Positions 53,641-61,648 are shown, counted from the first letter of the stretch. The stretch is 64,000 bases of DNA from JAITVB01 sp031553805 (GCA_031553805.1 JAVBLC010000014.1:16314-80313), one strand, 5' to 3'. Notes: generated by a model not told the origin, from the sequence alone. Program-made: numbers and translations.

Positions 53641-54270
53641 TGGTAGCAGCGAAAACTCGCGAAATAAAGTCAGTCCAGAAAAATTTTTAACTGCGTTGGG
53701 CTCGTCTGCCTTCGGCAACCTTGGTTGCGCCGCTTTTTATAAAAAGCACCAGTACCCTCGGCGTAGCCGTTCCCTTTTGCGCGATGGGCGGCTTTCCCGA
53801 AGATTTTTATGCCATATCCAGCCCGATAAAGATACCCCTCCAACGCATAAAATCTCTTGTGCGGTGGCCAATACACCAACGCGCGGGGCGCAAGCCCTGC
53901 GCACAATAAACTTTTTCGCTGGCGACGGACTTTTGTATCTCGATCGTCGGTGCGCCGTCACTTTCTTTGGCTACCACCCAAAGAAAGTAACCAAAGAACC
54001 GGAGCGAAGCGGAGCTCAACGACCGGAGGAAGGTAAAAGTCACCGCTTTAAGGGAAAAGGTGCGTCCCCGCACTGGGGAATTCCTTTGCTTTGAGAAATC
54101 TCCCAGTGCGGGGACGCACCTGCGCCCACAACTCGCCCCATGGGCTCAAACAGTGGACTTCGCTTACGCATTCCGGAAGGTCTTTCTCAACGTTTTTTCC
54201 TTATAGACGGGCTTGCGGGGCTTCGCCCTGCACCTATCGGCGCTTTGTGAATGGAGTCGTTTTTATTTTG
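53641..54270 (+). repeat. mosaic of dispersed repeat modules B, A, GTGCG pair and C
   Basis: No gene is seen in this 630-bp stretch. In order: a family-B copy (about 53675-53890; palindrome GCCGCTTTTTATAAAAAGCACC at 53729-53750, then ATAAAATCTCTTGTGCGG and CCAACGCGCGGGG), a partial family-A copy (about 53925-54050), a 20-bp perfect inverted repeat of the GTGCG element (54058-54077 and 54102-54121), and module C (about 54148-54241, AACAGTGGACT ... TTCCTTATAGACGGG). At 18.9-19.1 kb B and C are directly joined, so A and the GTGCG pair look like later insertions. Confidence 0.75.
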
Positions 54271-56118
54271 TTATTTGCCCTCCGGATCGCTGGCCGCGCC
54301 CTCACCCACGACCAGCAGCCGGTAACGCAGGGACGGCGAGGGAATCGGATCGCCACCGAACAATTCGCCCCAGCGGGCATCGATGGTGGCGATGGTCGCC
54401 GCCGAAGCCGTCACCGGATTGGGCCAGCGGCGGGCAAAGCCCATGGCGGGGGTTTTCCGCCGGACGTCGAACCAAAGGATTTCGCCCGAAATCTTCACGT
54501 CGCGCACAGCGTCGCAGTTGCCGCCGGCCAGCCACAACAACACCGAAGCGTCCTCCAACGGCACGCCAGCATCGTAGGCAAAAACGAATTTTATCCCCGA
54601 GGCTTCATTCGCCGAAAGCAACGCCGGCAAATCCGCCATCGCTCCCCCGGCTTCGAGCGTCACAAAAAGCGCCGCCCAGTCACGTGCCCAGCGATCCTGT
54701 ATAGCCGACACACCGGGCGCAAACGTCCACGAATCGGGCACCGACACAACCGTCGTTTCATCGGCCGCATGTGTAGCGTCGATGCACATTTTTCCGCCGA
54801 AACCCATTTCGTCAGCCGCGTGGTCGAGCACATCGAGCGGCCCGCGCGAAAAAATCACATCCCTCGACACTTTCAGGCCATGGACATAGCGTGCCAACGA
54901 CCCTATATCCCGGATGTCCTGCCCGGTATCGAAGATCACAAAAAACTTCGAAAACATCATCTGCCCCGCGCCCCAGAGCGAATGGGCCGCCTTGAACGAT
55001 TGCCCGGGATAGCTCGTTTCGATATTGAGCAACACCAGGTTGTGAGCCACCCCCTCGAGCGGCAGGTGCAGGTCGCGCAACTCGGGCAACAACGCCGCCC
55101 GGATCGGCGCCAGGAACAATTTTTCGGTGACCTCTCCTATATAAAGATCCTCCTGCGGGGGGATGCCGACCAAAGTTGCCGGATAAACGGCATCTTTCCG
55201 GTGCGTGATGCACGTTACGTGGAACACCGGATAAAGGTCTTCCAACGAATAAAAGCCCGTGTGGTCGCCAAAAGGACCTTCGACCACCTTCGCCTCGGCC
55301 GGATCGACATAGCCCTCGATCACAAAGTCGCAATCGGCTGGCACCTCTAAGTCACACGTCAGGCAACGCACCAACTCGACCGGCCGCTGCCGGATAAAGC
55401 CCGCCAGCAAGTATTCGTCTATGCCGTCGGGCAGCGGCGCCGTGGCGGCATAGGTATATGCCGGATCGCCGCCGAGGCACACCGCGATGGGCATCCGCCG
55501 TCCCTGCTTCTGGTACCCCCGGTAGTGGCGTTCGCCGGTTTTGTGCAAGTGCCAATGCATCCCGGTCGTGTCTTTCGAAAAGAGCTGCATCCGGTACATC
55601 CCCACGTTGCGGGCGCCGGTTTCCGGATCGCGCGTATGGACGAGCGGCAGGGTAACGAACCGCCCTCCGTCGGCCGGCCAACATTGCAGAACGGGCAATT
55701 TTTCGAGGTCAGGGGTTTCCATGATTACCTGTTGACACGCCCCGCGGCCTTTCACCGATCGCGGCAGCCAACTCCCGGCCTGTTTCACCAACGGCAACAT
55801 TTTCAAAAGTTCCGAAAAACCACCGCTGTGGGGACCCATTACCTGACCGAATATCTTTTCCAACCGGTCGCTTAACGCTTCGGGCCGGTCGACGCCAAGC
55901 GCCATCGCCATCCGCAGCTGCGAACCCATTAGGTTGGTCGCCACGGGGAATCCTGTCCCCGTATTTTTGAACAACAACGCTTTGCCGCCGCCCGGCTGCT
56001 TCGAGAAGCGGTCGGTGATCTCGGCGATCTCCAACACGGGATCGACCGGAGCGGCGATCTCGATCAGTTCACCCGCCGCACGAAGGCGCTCGATATATTG
56101 GCTCAGGCTTTTGTACAT
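54271..56118 (-). CDS. UbiD-family decarboxylase, probably of the futalosine menaquinone pathway
   Basis: 615 residues. UbiD-type prFMN-dependent decarboxylase: GGKALLFKNTGTGFPVATNL, GRNVGMYRMQ-like segment (GARNVGMYRMQLFSKDTTGM), HWHLHKTGERHY, VEGPFGDHTGFYS and CITHRKDAVYPATLVGIPPQ. Length and the extended C-terminus fit the menaquinone-biosynthesis decarboxylase (MqnL-like) of futalosine organisms, consistent with mqnE at 16258. Flavin-prenyltransferase partner (UbiX-like) is not in the window. It begins one base after a small membrane-protein gene. Confidence 0.88.
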   Translation of the reverse strand: MYKSLSQYIERLRAAGELIEIAAPVDPVLEIAEITDRFSKQPGGGKALLFKNTGTGFPVATNLMGSQLRMAMALGVDRPEALSDRLEKIFGQVMGPHSGGFSELLKMLPLVKQAGSWLPRSVKGRGACQQVIMETPDLEKLPVLQCWPADGGRFVTLPLVHTRDPETGARNVGMYRMQLFSKDTTGMHWHLHKTGERHYRGYQKQGRRMPIAVCLGGDPAYTYAATAPLPDGIDEYLLAGFIRQRPVELVRCLTCDLEVPADCDFVIEGYVDPAEAKVVEGPFGDHTGFYSLEDLYPVFHVTCITHRKDAVYPATLVGIPPQEDLYIGEVTEKLFLAPIRAALLPELRDLHLPLEGVAHNLVLLNIETSYPGQSFKAAHSLWGAGQMMFSKFFVIFDTGQDIRDIGSLARYVHGLKVSRDVIFSRGPLDVLDHAADEMGFGGKMCIDATHAADETTVVSVPDSWTFAPGVSAIQDRWARDWAALFVTLEAGGAMADLPALLSANEASGIKFVFAYDAGVPLEDASVLLWLAGGNCDAVRDVKISGEILWFDVRRKTPAMGFARRWPNPVTASAATIATIDARWGELFGGDPIPSPSLRYRLLVVGEGAASDPEGK

Positions 56119-56119
56119 A

Positions 56120-56287
56120 TCACTTGGGGGTGTAAACGATCGTCGTGTCCGAGGGAGAATAGCTCTTAATCGTCAGCCCGATCTCTTTCCGGATAAAATC
56201 CCAGCGCGAGAAGATGGCGAGGATGAGCAGAATGATCAGGATGATCATCCCCCGTTCGATCGTGCTGCGTTCTTTCCACTTTTTCAT
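56120..56287 (-). CDS. 55-residue single-pass membrane protein, function unknown
   Basis: Reads MKKWKERSTIERGMIILIIL then LILAIFSRWDFIRKEIGLTI and KSYSPSDTTIVYTPK. A basic N-terminus, one membrane helix (about 13-28) and a short polar tail predict an inner-membrane peptide with its C-terminus outside. It is placed 3 nt after zupT and 1 nt before the UbiD-like gene, which argues strongly that it is translated within that operon. I do not recognise the family. It is too short for a 60-residue ORF cutoff and easily missed. Confidence 0.75.
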   Translation of the reverse strand: MKKWKERSTIERGMIILIILLILAIFSRWDFIRKEIGLTIKSYSPSDTTIVYTPK

Positions 56288-56290
56288 AGG

Positions 56291-57091
56291 CTATAACAAG
56301 ATAAGGCTGACGGCCATGATCGCCATGCCGGAGATCAGGCCATAGATCGAAATGTGGTGTTCGCCGAATTCGCGGGCGGCGGGCAACAGTTCGTCGAGCG
56401 AGATAAAGACCATAATACCCGCCACGGCCGCCAACACGCAACTCATCAATACCGGTGTCAGGAACGGAGCCAATACGAGCCAGCCGATCACAGCCCCGAG
56501 CGGTTCGGACATCCCCGAGAGAAACGACCAGAAAAAAGCTTTCCGTTTGCTGTCGGTGGCGTAGTAGATCGGCACCGACACGGCGATGCCTTCCGGGATG
56601 TTGTGGATGGCAATGGCAACGGCAATGGCGATCCCTAGCTGGGGATCGGCCATGGCAGCGGTAAAGGTGGCAATACCCTCCGGAAAGTTATGGATAGTGA
56701 TGGCGATGGCGGTAACCAGCCCCATGCGCATCAGTTTGCGTTTGCCGTGCGGCGATTTTTGCATATCCTCGACGGTTTTCAGCTCGTGGGGGTTTTCGAC
56801 GGCGGGGACGAGTTTGTCGATGCCTGCGGCGAGGGCAATGCCACCGAAGAACGCCAGAGCGGCTACAGTTTGCCCCCAGACGTCGCCAAGTTCGAACCGG
56901 AGGGTATCGCTGCCGTCGCGCAGCAGTTCGACGAACGACACGTAGATCATTACGCCGGCTGAGAGACCGAGGGAGTAAGAAAGGAACTTTTTATTGGTCC
57001 GCTTGGCGAAGAATGCGATGGCGCTGCCGATACCGGTGGCCAGACCGGCGAGCAGGGTTAAAAGGAAGGGTAATAAAAATGTACTGGTCAT
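56291..57091 (-). CDS. zupT: ZIP family zinc/metal transporter ZupT
   Basis: 266 residues from ATG at 57091 (MTSTFLLPFLLTLLAGLATG); the open frame upstream is in repeat DNA. Eight membrane helices. Metal-site helices show IHNFPEGIATF (helix 4) and IHNIPEGIAVSVP (helix 5), the ZupT hallmark, with a cytoplasmic loop between helices 3 and 4. Imports Zn2+ and other divalent metals. First gene of the zupT / small protein / UbiD operon. Confidence 0.95.
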   Translation of the reverse strand: MTSTFLLPFLLTLLAGLATGIGSAIAFFAKRTNKKFLSYSLGLSAGVMIYVSFVELLRDGSDTLRFELGDVWGQTVAALAFFGGIALAAGIDKLVPAVENPHELKTVEDMQKSPHGKRKLMRMGLVTAIAITIHNFPEGIATFTAAMADPQLGIAIAVAIAIHNIPEGIAVSVPIYYATDSKRKAFFWSFLSGMSEPLGAVIGWLVLAPFLTPVLMSCVLAAVAGIMVFISLDELLPAAREFGEHHISIYGLISGMAIMAVSLILL

Positions 57092-57540
57092 TATCGAATT
57101 TTTTCGCTTACGAGGCAAAAGACAGGCCAAGCCTCCCGTTCACAGCAAAGTCAGCCCAAGAAAGCGCAGCTTTAGCTTCGCTGAGCTCCACCTCGTTCCG
57201 GTTCCGGGAAAATTTTTAACTGCGTTGAGCTCGTCTGCCTTCGGCAACCTTGGTTGCGCCGCTTTTTATAAAAAGCGGCAGTACCCTCGCAAAGCCGTTC
57301 CCTCCAGTGCGAGGGGGTCGCTTTCCTTGAGACTTTTATGCCCGATCCGGCTTGGAAAAAAGACCATCCATTGCATAAAAATCTCTTGTACGGAAACCCT
57401 TACCCCAACATGCAGAGCAGGTCTCACAACCCGCTGGCCTACGGATGCTAACCTAAGCGGCCTTGTTGCAACACAGGAAAAAACAATCCCCCATGCGGGG
57501 ACGCACCCCCGCGTCTATCGGCACGCTCCCAAACGAGGCA
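57092..57540 (+). repeat. gap containing dispersed repeat family B copy
   Basis: No gene. A family-B copy runs about 57205-57415: AAAATTTTTAACTGCGTTGA, CTCGTCTGCCTTCGGCAACC, palindrome GCCGCTTTTTATAAAAAGCGGC (57258-57279), AGTACCCTCGCAAAGCCGTT, CATTGCATAAAAATCTCTTG and a diverged CCCCAACATGC end. It is very similar to 53675-53890. A variant GTGCG hairpin (ATGCGGGGACGCAC) follows near 57493. Confidence 0.75.
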
Positions 57541-58053
57541 TCAATTGGTCTTGAACGGGAACTTGATCGCGGCCAGTTCCGTGTTCGCCTTCTCGATCTT
57601 CTGCGCCAGTTCGGCTTTAAAAGCTACCAGTTTTTCAGCCAATTCAGGTTCGCCCGTGGCGATGATCTGCGCGGCCAGGATCGCGGCGTTGTTCGCCCCG
57701 TCGAGCGCCACCGTCGCCACCGGGATCCCCGACGGCATCTGCAGGATCGACAGCACGCTGTCCCACCCGTCCATCGAGTTCGACGACTTGACCGGCACCC
57801 CGATCACCGGCAGCGTGGTCATCGCCGCGATCACCCCCGGCAGATGGGCCGCTCCGCCCGCTCCGGCAATGATCACCTTGATCCCGCGCGAGGCCGCCTC
57901 TTTGGCAAACGCCATCACCCGGTCCGGGGTGCGGTGGGCCGACAAGGCGTTGATCTCGTACGGAATCTCCATCTGGTCGAGGAACTTGGCGGCAGCCTCC
58001 ATCACCTTCATATCCGAGGTGCTGCCCATAATGATGCTTACTTTGGGATTCAT
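57541..58053 (-). CDS. purE: N5-carboxyaminoimidazole ribonucleotide mutase PurE
   Basis: 170 residues from ATG at 58053 (MNPKVSIIMGSTSDMKVMEA); the open frame upstream adds 11 residues of no similarity. SIIMGSTSDM, ALSAHRTPDRV (catalytic His) and GAGGAAHLPGVIAAMTTLPV are class I PurE motifs. Moves the carboxylate from N5 to C4 in purine synthesis. No purK is adjacent. Divergent from hpt. Confidence 0.97.
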   Translation of the reverse strand: MNPKVSIIMGSTSDMKVMEAAAKFLDQMEIPYEINALSAHRTPDRVMAFAKEAASRGIKVIIAGAGGAAHLPGVIAAMTTLPVIGVPVKSSNSMDGWDSVLSILQMPSGIPVATVALDGANNAAILAAQIIATGEPELAEKLVAFKAELAQKIEKANTELAAIKFPFKTN

Positions 58054-58113
58054 ATAGTCGTCGTTTTTTCGCCCACGGCGGGGCAATTCTACAAATATTC
58101 GTTACTTTTGCAG

Positions 58114-58164
58114 GTGCGTCCCCGCACACGGAAGCGCCTCCCGGCACATGGAATTTTAACTTTG
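58114..58164 (+). promoter_or_regulatory. hpt upstream region: GTGCG hairpin and possible -7 box
   Basis: GTGCGTCCCCGCAC (58114-58127) is a dispersed hairpin copy. TAACTTTG (58157-58164) fits the -7 consensus, 33 bp before the hpt ATG, but no TTG is seen at the usual -33 distance. The repeat therefore lies at the edge of, or within, the promoter. Confidence 0.4.
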
Positions 58165-58196
58165 TTTGGACAAAAGTAATCATTTTTTTTACCACG

Positions 58197-58739
58197 ATGA
58201 AGTGCATCGCCCTCCACGGCAAGAAATTTCGAGAGTCGATCCCTTGCGAAGAGATCGAGCGGAAAATCGCAGCGTTGATCGAGCAGATCAACCGTGATTA
58301 TCGCGAAAAACCGTTGCCGCTGTTCATAGTGATCCTCAATGGCGCGTTTATGTTCGCATCGGAAGTGCTCAAAGGGATCGATTTCCCGTGCGAGGTGTCG
58401 TTCGTGAAATTCTCATCTTATACCGGCATGGAATACTCCGGAAAAGTCCGCGAATTGATCGGCCTGACCCAGGACGTGCGCGGACGCCAGGTGATCGTGC
58501 TCGAAGACATCGTCGAAACCGGCGAAACGATCGAAGCCCTCGACCGGACGTTACGGGAACAAGGCGCAGCCGGAATCAATTATGCAGTTTTGTTCTTAAA
58601 GCCTGAAAAATATCGAAAAGCGATCCCGATCCGCTATGCCGCCATGGAGATCGGCGACGATTTCATCGTCGGCTACGGCCTCGACTATGACGGCCTGGGG
58701 CGCAACCTGAAAGACATTTACACCGTAATCGAAGAATGA
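58197..58739 (+). CDS. hpt: hypoxanthine phosphoribosyltransferase
   Basis: 180 residues. The PRPP-binding loop VIVLEDIVETGETIEAL and the N-terminal VILNGAFMFASEVL match Hpt. Salvages hypoxanthine and guanine. Overlaps queE by four bases (ATGA). Confidence 0.95.
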   Translation: MKCIALHGKKFRESIPCEEIERKIAALIEQINRDYREKPLPLFIVILNGAFMFASEVLKGIDFPCEVSFVKFSSYTGMEYSGKVRELIGLTQDVRGRQVIVLEDIVETGETIEALDRTLREQGAAGINYAVLFLKPEKYRKAIPIRYAAMEIGDDFIVGYGLDYDGLGRNLKDIYTVIEE

Positions 58740-59365
58740 CGACACACCCCGAGCTGCCCGCCGACGGCACCATGCTGCCCCTGGTCGAAGACTTTTACAC
58801 GATCCAGGGCGAAGGTTTTCACACCGGGAAACCCGCTTATTTCATCCGCTTAGGGGGGTGTGACGTGGGATGCCGCTGGTGCGACGCCAAGTTCACGTGG
58901 AACCCCCGGACGTTTCCCCCTGTGCCGGTCGATGAGATCGTGGCCCGTGCCACGGCCATGGCCGCCCAGGCGATCGTCATCACCGGCGGCGAACCGACCC
59001 TTTACCCACTCGAATACCTCACTTCGGAACTACACCGTCGCGGCGTGAAAATTTTCCTGGAAACCTCGGGCGTCTGCCCCATCCGCGGAGCGTTCGACTG
59101 GATCTGCCTTTCGCCTAAAAAACAACAACCTCCGCTGCTTGAAAATCTCTCGCTGGCCGACGAACTCAAGGTCATCGTTGAAACGGAAGCAGACTTAGCC
59201 TGGGCCGAGGAAAATGCGGAAAAAGTGTCCGAGAAATGCCTGCTCTACCTCCAACCCGAGTGGAGCCGCTACGAAGAGGTTACCCCCCTGTTGGTCGAAT
59301 ACGCCAAGGCTCATCCGCGCTGGAACATTTCCGTGCAGACCCATAAATTTATGCACATTCCGTAA
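58736..59365 (+). CDS. queE: 7-carboxy-7-deazaguanine synthase QueE
   Basis: 209 residues. Radical SAM motif GGCDVGCRWCD (C-x3-C-x2-C) preceded by EDFYTIQGEGFHTGKPAYFI, plus ITGGEPTLYP, are diagnostic. Makes the deazaguanine base for queuosine; QueG, the last enzyme, is at 46238. Co-translated with hpt through the ATGA overlap. Confidence 0.96.
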   Translation: MTTHPELPADGTMLPLVEDFYTIQGEGFHTGKPAYFIRLGGCDVGCRWCDAKFTWNPRTFPPVPVDEIVARATAMAAQAIVITGGEPTLYPLEYLTSELHRRGVKIFLETSGVCPIRGAFDWICLSPKKQQPPLLENLSLADELKVIVETEADLAWAEENAEKVSEKCLLYLQPEWSRYEEVTPLLVEYAKAHPRWNISVQTHKFMHIP

Positions 59366-59407
59366 AAAGACATTCCGCCGGTATTTTAGGCACCCTTCTT
59401 GCAATTA

Positions 59408-59447
59408 TAGAATTTTAGACACGATTATTATTCATCTTAAAATTCTA
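59408..59447. repeat. 10-bp inverted repeat in the sodB leader/operator
   Basis: TAGAATTTTA (59408-59417) and TAAAATTCTA (59438-59447) are perfect complements separated by 20 bp and end 5 bp before the sodB ATG. It could be an operator or an RNA hairpin that covers the start codon region. Confidence 0.5.
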
Positions 59448-59452
59448 TCGCT

Positions 59453-60034
59453 ATGAAATTCGAATTGCCCATCCTGCTCTACGCCCTGAACGCGCTTGCG
59501 CCCCAGATCAGCGGCGAAACAATGGAGTACCACTACGGGAAACACCTCCAGACCTACATCAACAACCTGAATAACCTGATCGTAAATACTCCTTACGAGA
59601 GTATGAGTTTAGAGGAAATTGTGAAAAAGTCGGACGGCCCGCTGTTCAACAACGCTGCCCAGACCTGGAACCACACTTTCTATTTCAACCAGTTCTCGCC
59701 TAAGCCCAAGCAGGCGCCCGAAGGCGCCTTGGCCACCGCCATCAACCGCGATTTCGGCAGCTTCGACGCATTCAAGGAAGCCTACACCAAAGCGGCAACG
59801 ACCCTTTTCGGTTCGGGTTGGGCCTGGCTGAGCCAGGACAAAGACGGCAAGCTGGTCATCACCCAGGAAGGCAACGCCGGAAACCCGCTCAAACAAGGCT
59901 TTAATCCCCTGCTGGCTTGCGACGTGTGGGAACACGCCTATTATATCGACTACCGCAACAACCGCGCGAAACACATCGACGCCTTCTGGCAGATCGTAGA
60001 CTGGGACGCCATCGAGAAACGCTTCAAGGCATAA
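59453..60034 (+). CDS. sodB: superoxide dismutase (Fe/Mn family)
   Basis: 193 residues. Metal ligands: His27 in EYHYGKHLQTYINNL, His in AQTWNHTFYFNQFSP, and Asp/His in CDVWEHAYYIDYRN. The NNAAQTWNHTFYF block and the GSGWAWL segment fit the iron or cambialistic forms seen in Bacteroidales. Detoxifies superoxide in the cytoplasm. Preceded by an inverted repeat; no terminator hairpin is obvious right after it. Confidence 0.96.
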   Translation: MKFELPILLYALNALAPQISGETMEYHYGKHLQTYINNLNNLIVNTPYESMSLEEIVKKSDGPLFNNAAQTWNHTFYFNQFSPKPKQAPEGALATAINRDFGSFDAFKEAYTKAATTLFGSGWAWLSQDKDGKLVITQEGNAGNPLKQGFNPLLACDVWEHAYYIDYRNNRAKHIDAFWQIVDWDAIEKRFKA

Positions 60035-60104
60035 TCCCCTACCCGCAAAATTCATCGAAAAAGAAAAATTATCTCCATAGGGTGTGCATTTCAACAGAAT
60101 TATC

Positions 60105-60112
60105 TATATTTG
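60105..60112 (+). promoter_or_regulatory. -7 element upstream of the structured RNA
   Basis: TATATTTG fits TAnnTTTG and is followed by CAG; transcription would start near 60119. A -33 TTTC (about 60090) is a weak partner. Confidence 0.5.
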
Positions 60113-60117
60113 CAGAA

Positions 60118-60304
60118 ATAAATCACGCTCTTGAATCGTTATGTAAAAAGAAACCTCCCCGAAGTCTGATCTTATGGCATGGTGGGTAGCCATAAGTAGG
60201 GCCGAGGGGAGGCTTCCTCTACAAATAAGATCTCCCCGCAGTTCTGGGCGATCGAAAAGTAATAAGAATGAAGAAGGCCGGCAAATTGCCGGCCTTCTTT
60301 ATTC
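60118..60304 (+). ncRNA. structured non-coding RNA candidate, possibly 6S-like RNA
   Basis: About 185 nt with a promoter box at its 5' side and an intrinsic terminator at its 3' side, and no coding frame worth calling. Outer stem CCTCCCC (60154-60160) / GGGGAGG (60206-60212) encloses CTTATGGC (60171-60178) / GCCATAAG (60189-60196). An alternative fold is possible: GATCTTAT (60168-60175) with ATAAGATC (60225-60232) and GGGGAG (60206-60211) with CTCCCC (60232-60237). Such competing folds occur in 6S RNA and in riboswitches; no gene follows on this strand, which favours a free-standing RNA such as the Bacteroidales 6S type. Identity is inference. Confidence 0.5.
60271..60304 (+). terminator. terminator of the structured RNA
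   Basis: AAGAAGGCCGGCAA (60271-60284) and TTGCCGGCCTTCTT (60286-60299), a 14-bp perfect stem with T-rich flank TTATTC; works on both strands by symmetry. Confidence 0.85.
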
Positions 60305-60360
60305 TCCCCTATGCCATAAAACAATTCCTCCCGACCAATATCCACGACCCTAAAAAGGAA

Positions 60361-60399
60361 CAAGGGACAACCGTCTTTTAATCAGACCGCTGTCCCTTG
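60361..60399 (-). terminator. hairpin downstream of tRNA-Pro
   Basis: CAAGGGACA / TGTCCCTTG arms with an inner AGACGG-type dyad; on the minus strand it directly follows the tRNA and ends in TTGTTCCTTTTT. Confidence 0.6.
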
Positions 60400-60473
60400 T
60401 CGGGGTGAGAAGACTCGAACTTCCGACCTCCACGTCCCGAACGTGGCGCGCTAACCAACTGTGCTACACCCCG
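60400..60473 (-). tRNA. tRNA-Pro, anticodon CGG
   Basis: On the minus strand: acceptor CGGGGTG pairing with CACCCCG, D-arm GCAC-AGTTGGTTA-GCGC, anticodon arm CCACG-TTCGGGA-CGTGG giving anticodon CGG (codon CCG), variable AGGTC, T-arm GGAAG-TTCGAGT-CTTCT, discriminator A. 74 nt, no encoded CCA. One A-C mismatch in the D stem. Confidence 0.95.
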
Positions 60474-60829
60474 GAGAGTTACGAGGTGCAAATATACACG
60501 CTTTTTTTGAAAAACAAAGCGATTGCCTGGCTAAAACTGGCACTTTTTGTAAAAAGTGCCTCAAAAACTTTCGGGCGATACTGCGTATCGCATGACTGAC
60601 CTTGCTTAGTATTAGCAAAGGTTTTTAGAAAGAGGAAGCCCCCTTTCCTGTAGCGGATCGAAACCTCGATCGTTATGCAGGAAAGGGGGCTTCCTCTTTC
60701 TAAAAACCTTTTTAAGGCCGAGTAAAATTAATCATGGGAAACGAAGTTTTGCTGCGCAGAGCTCCGGTTCCCCGAAAAATTTTTGGTGCCGCTTTTTATA
60801 AAAAGCGGCAGTTCCATCCTGGCGACCGT
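60474..60829. repeat. gap with palindromes and a 34-bp perfect inverted repeat
   Basis: No gene. It holds GGCACTTTTTGTAAAAAGTGCC (60539-60560), GCGATAC-TGC-GTATCGC (60575-60591), the large inverted repeat 60617-60711 described separately, and a family-B palindrome GCCGCTTTTTATAAAAAGCGGC (60788-60809) about 20 nt past the tsf stop codon. Confidence 0.8.
60617..60711. repeat. 34-bp perfect inverted repeat with 27-nt spacer
   Basis: Left arm 60617-60650 starts AAAGGTTTTTAGAAAGAGGA; right arm 60678-60711 is its exact complement, ending TCTTTCTAAAAACCTTT. The spacer contains its own small dyad GATCG/CGATC. Any transcript would form a 34-bp duplex. Confidence 0.9.
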
Positions 60830-61648
60830 TTAGTCGTTCAGCGAGAAACGTTTGTATTCTACTACCGTAGCGGCCGGGTTGGCGGCTTTGATGTAGGCTC
60901 CGACGGTTACCTTGTTGTCCTTAACCAGGGATTGGTTGAGGAGGGTATTTTCGGAGAGGTACTTGTTGACCTTGCCTTCGGCGATTTTGTCGAGCATGGC
61001 TTCGGGCTTGCCGTCGAGGCGGGCCTGTTCGCGGCCGATCTGGCGTTCCTTTTCGATGATGTCAGCCGGGCAGTCGTCCTTGCTGATCGAAACGGGAGCC
61101 ATGGCGGCAGCCTGCATGGCTACGTCCTTGGCAACTTCGGCCGGGATCTCGGCGTTGAAACCGACCAGCGTACCGAGTTTGTTGTTCATGTGGACGTAAG
61201 CGGCGCACTGAGCGGCTTCGATGCGGGCGTAATAAACGAGTTCGATCTTTTCGCCGGTCTGGCCCGAACGTTCGGTCACGGTTTCAGCCACGTTCTTACC
61301 GCCCATCGGCATAGCCTTGAGGGCGTCGAGGTTGGCCACGTCACCCGCCACAGCTACGTCCAGGATGGCCTGGGTAGCGGCTACGAAGTCGGCGTTCTTG
61401 GCTACGAAATCGGTTTCGCAGGCCAGGCACACCATATATGCTTTTTTGCCGTTCACCTTGGCGAGTACACACCCTTCGGTGGCATCGCGGTCGGCACGCT
61501 TGCTGGCGATGAGTTTCCCCTTTTCGCGGATGATTTCCTGTGCGCGGTCGAAGTCGCCGTTGGCTTCTTCGAGCGCTTTTTTACAGTCCATCATACCCGC
61601 GCCGGTCATCTTGCGCAGTTTGGCAACATCAGCAGCTTTGATTTCCAT
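60830..61648 (-). CDS. tsf: elongation factor Ts
   Basis: 272 residues. MEIKAADVAKLRKMTGAGMM, DCKKALEEANGDFDRAQEII and the VCLACETDFVAKNADF segment are typical. Recycles EF-Tu by nucleotide exchange. 27 nt after rpsB; last gene of rplM-rpsI-rpsB-tsf. Confidence 0.99.
   Translation of the reverse strand: MEIKAADVAKLRKMTGAGMMDCKKALEEANGDFDRAQEIIREKGKLIASKRADRDATEGCVLAKVNGKKAYMVCLACETDFVAKNADFVAATQAILDVAVAGDVANLDALKAMPMGGKNVAETVTERSGQTGEKIELVYYARIEAAQCAAYVHMNNKLGTLVGFNAEIPAEVAKDVAMQAAAMAPVSISKDDCPADIIEKERQIGREQARLDGKPEAMLDKIAEGKVNKYLSENTLLNQSLVKDNKVTVGAYIKAANPAATVVEYKRFSLND

Noticed and set aside
53641..54241. Possible CRISPR array because of repeated short blocks
   Set aside because: The repeats are scattered, differ in spacing, face both ways and have no uniform spacers; no cas gene is nearby.
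54091..55350. 419-codon plus-strand frame
   Set aside because: Starts in repeat DNA and runs antisense to the UbiD-like gene.
58081..58196. preQ1 or purine riboswitch before hpt-queE
   Set aside because: The leader would be short and I see no conserved riboswitch core, only the GTGCG repeat.
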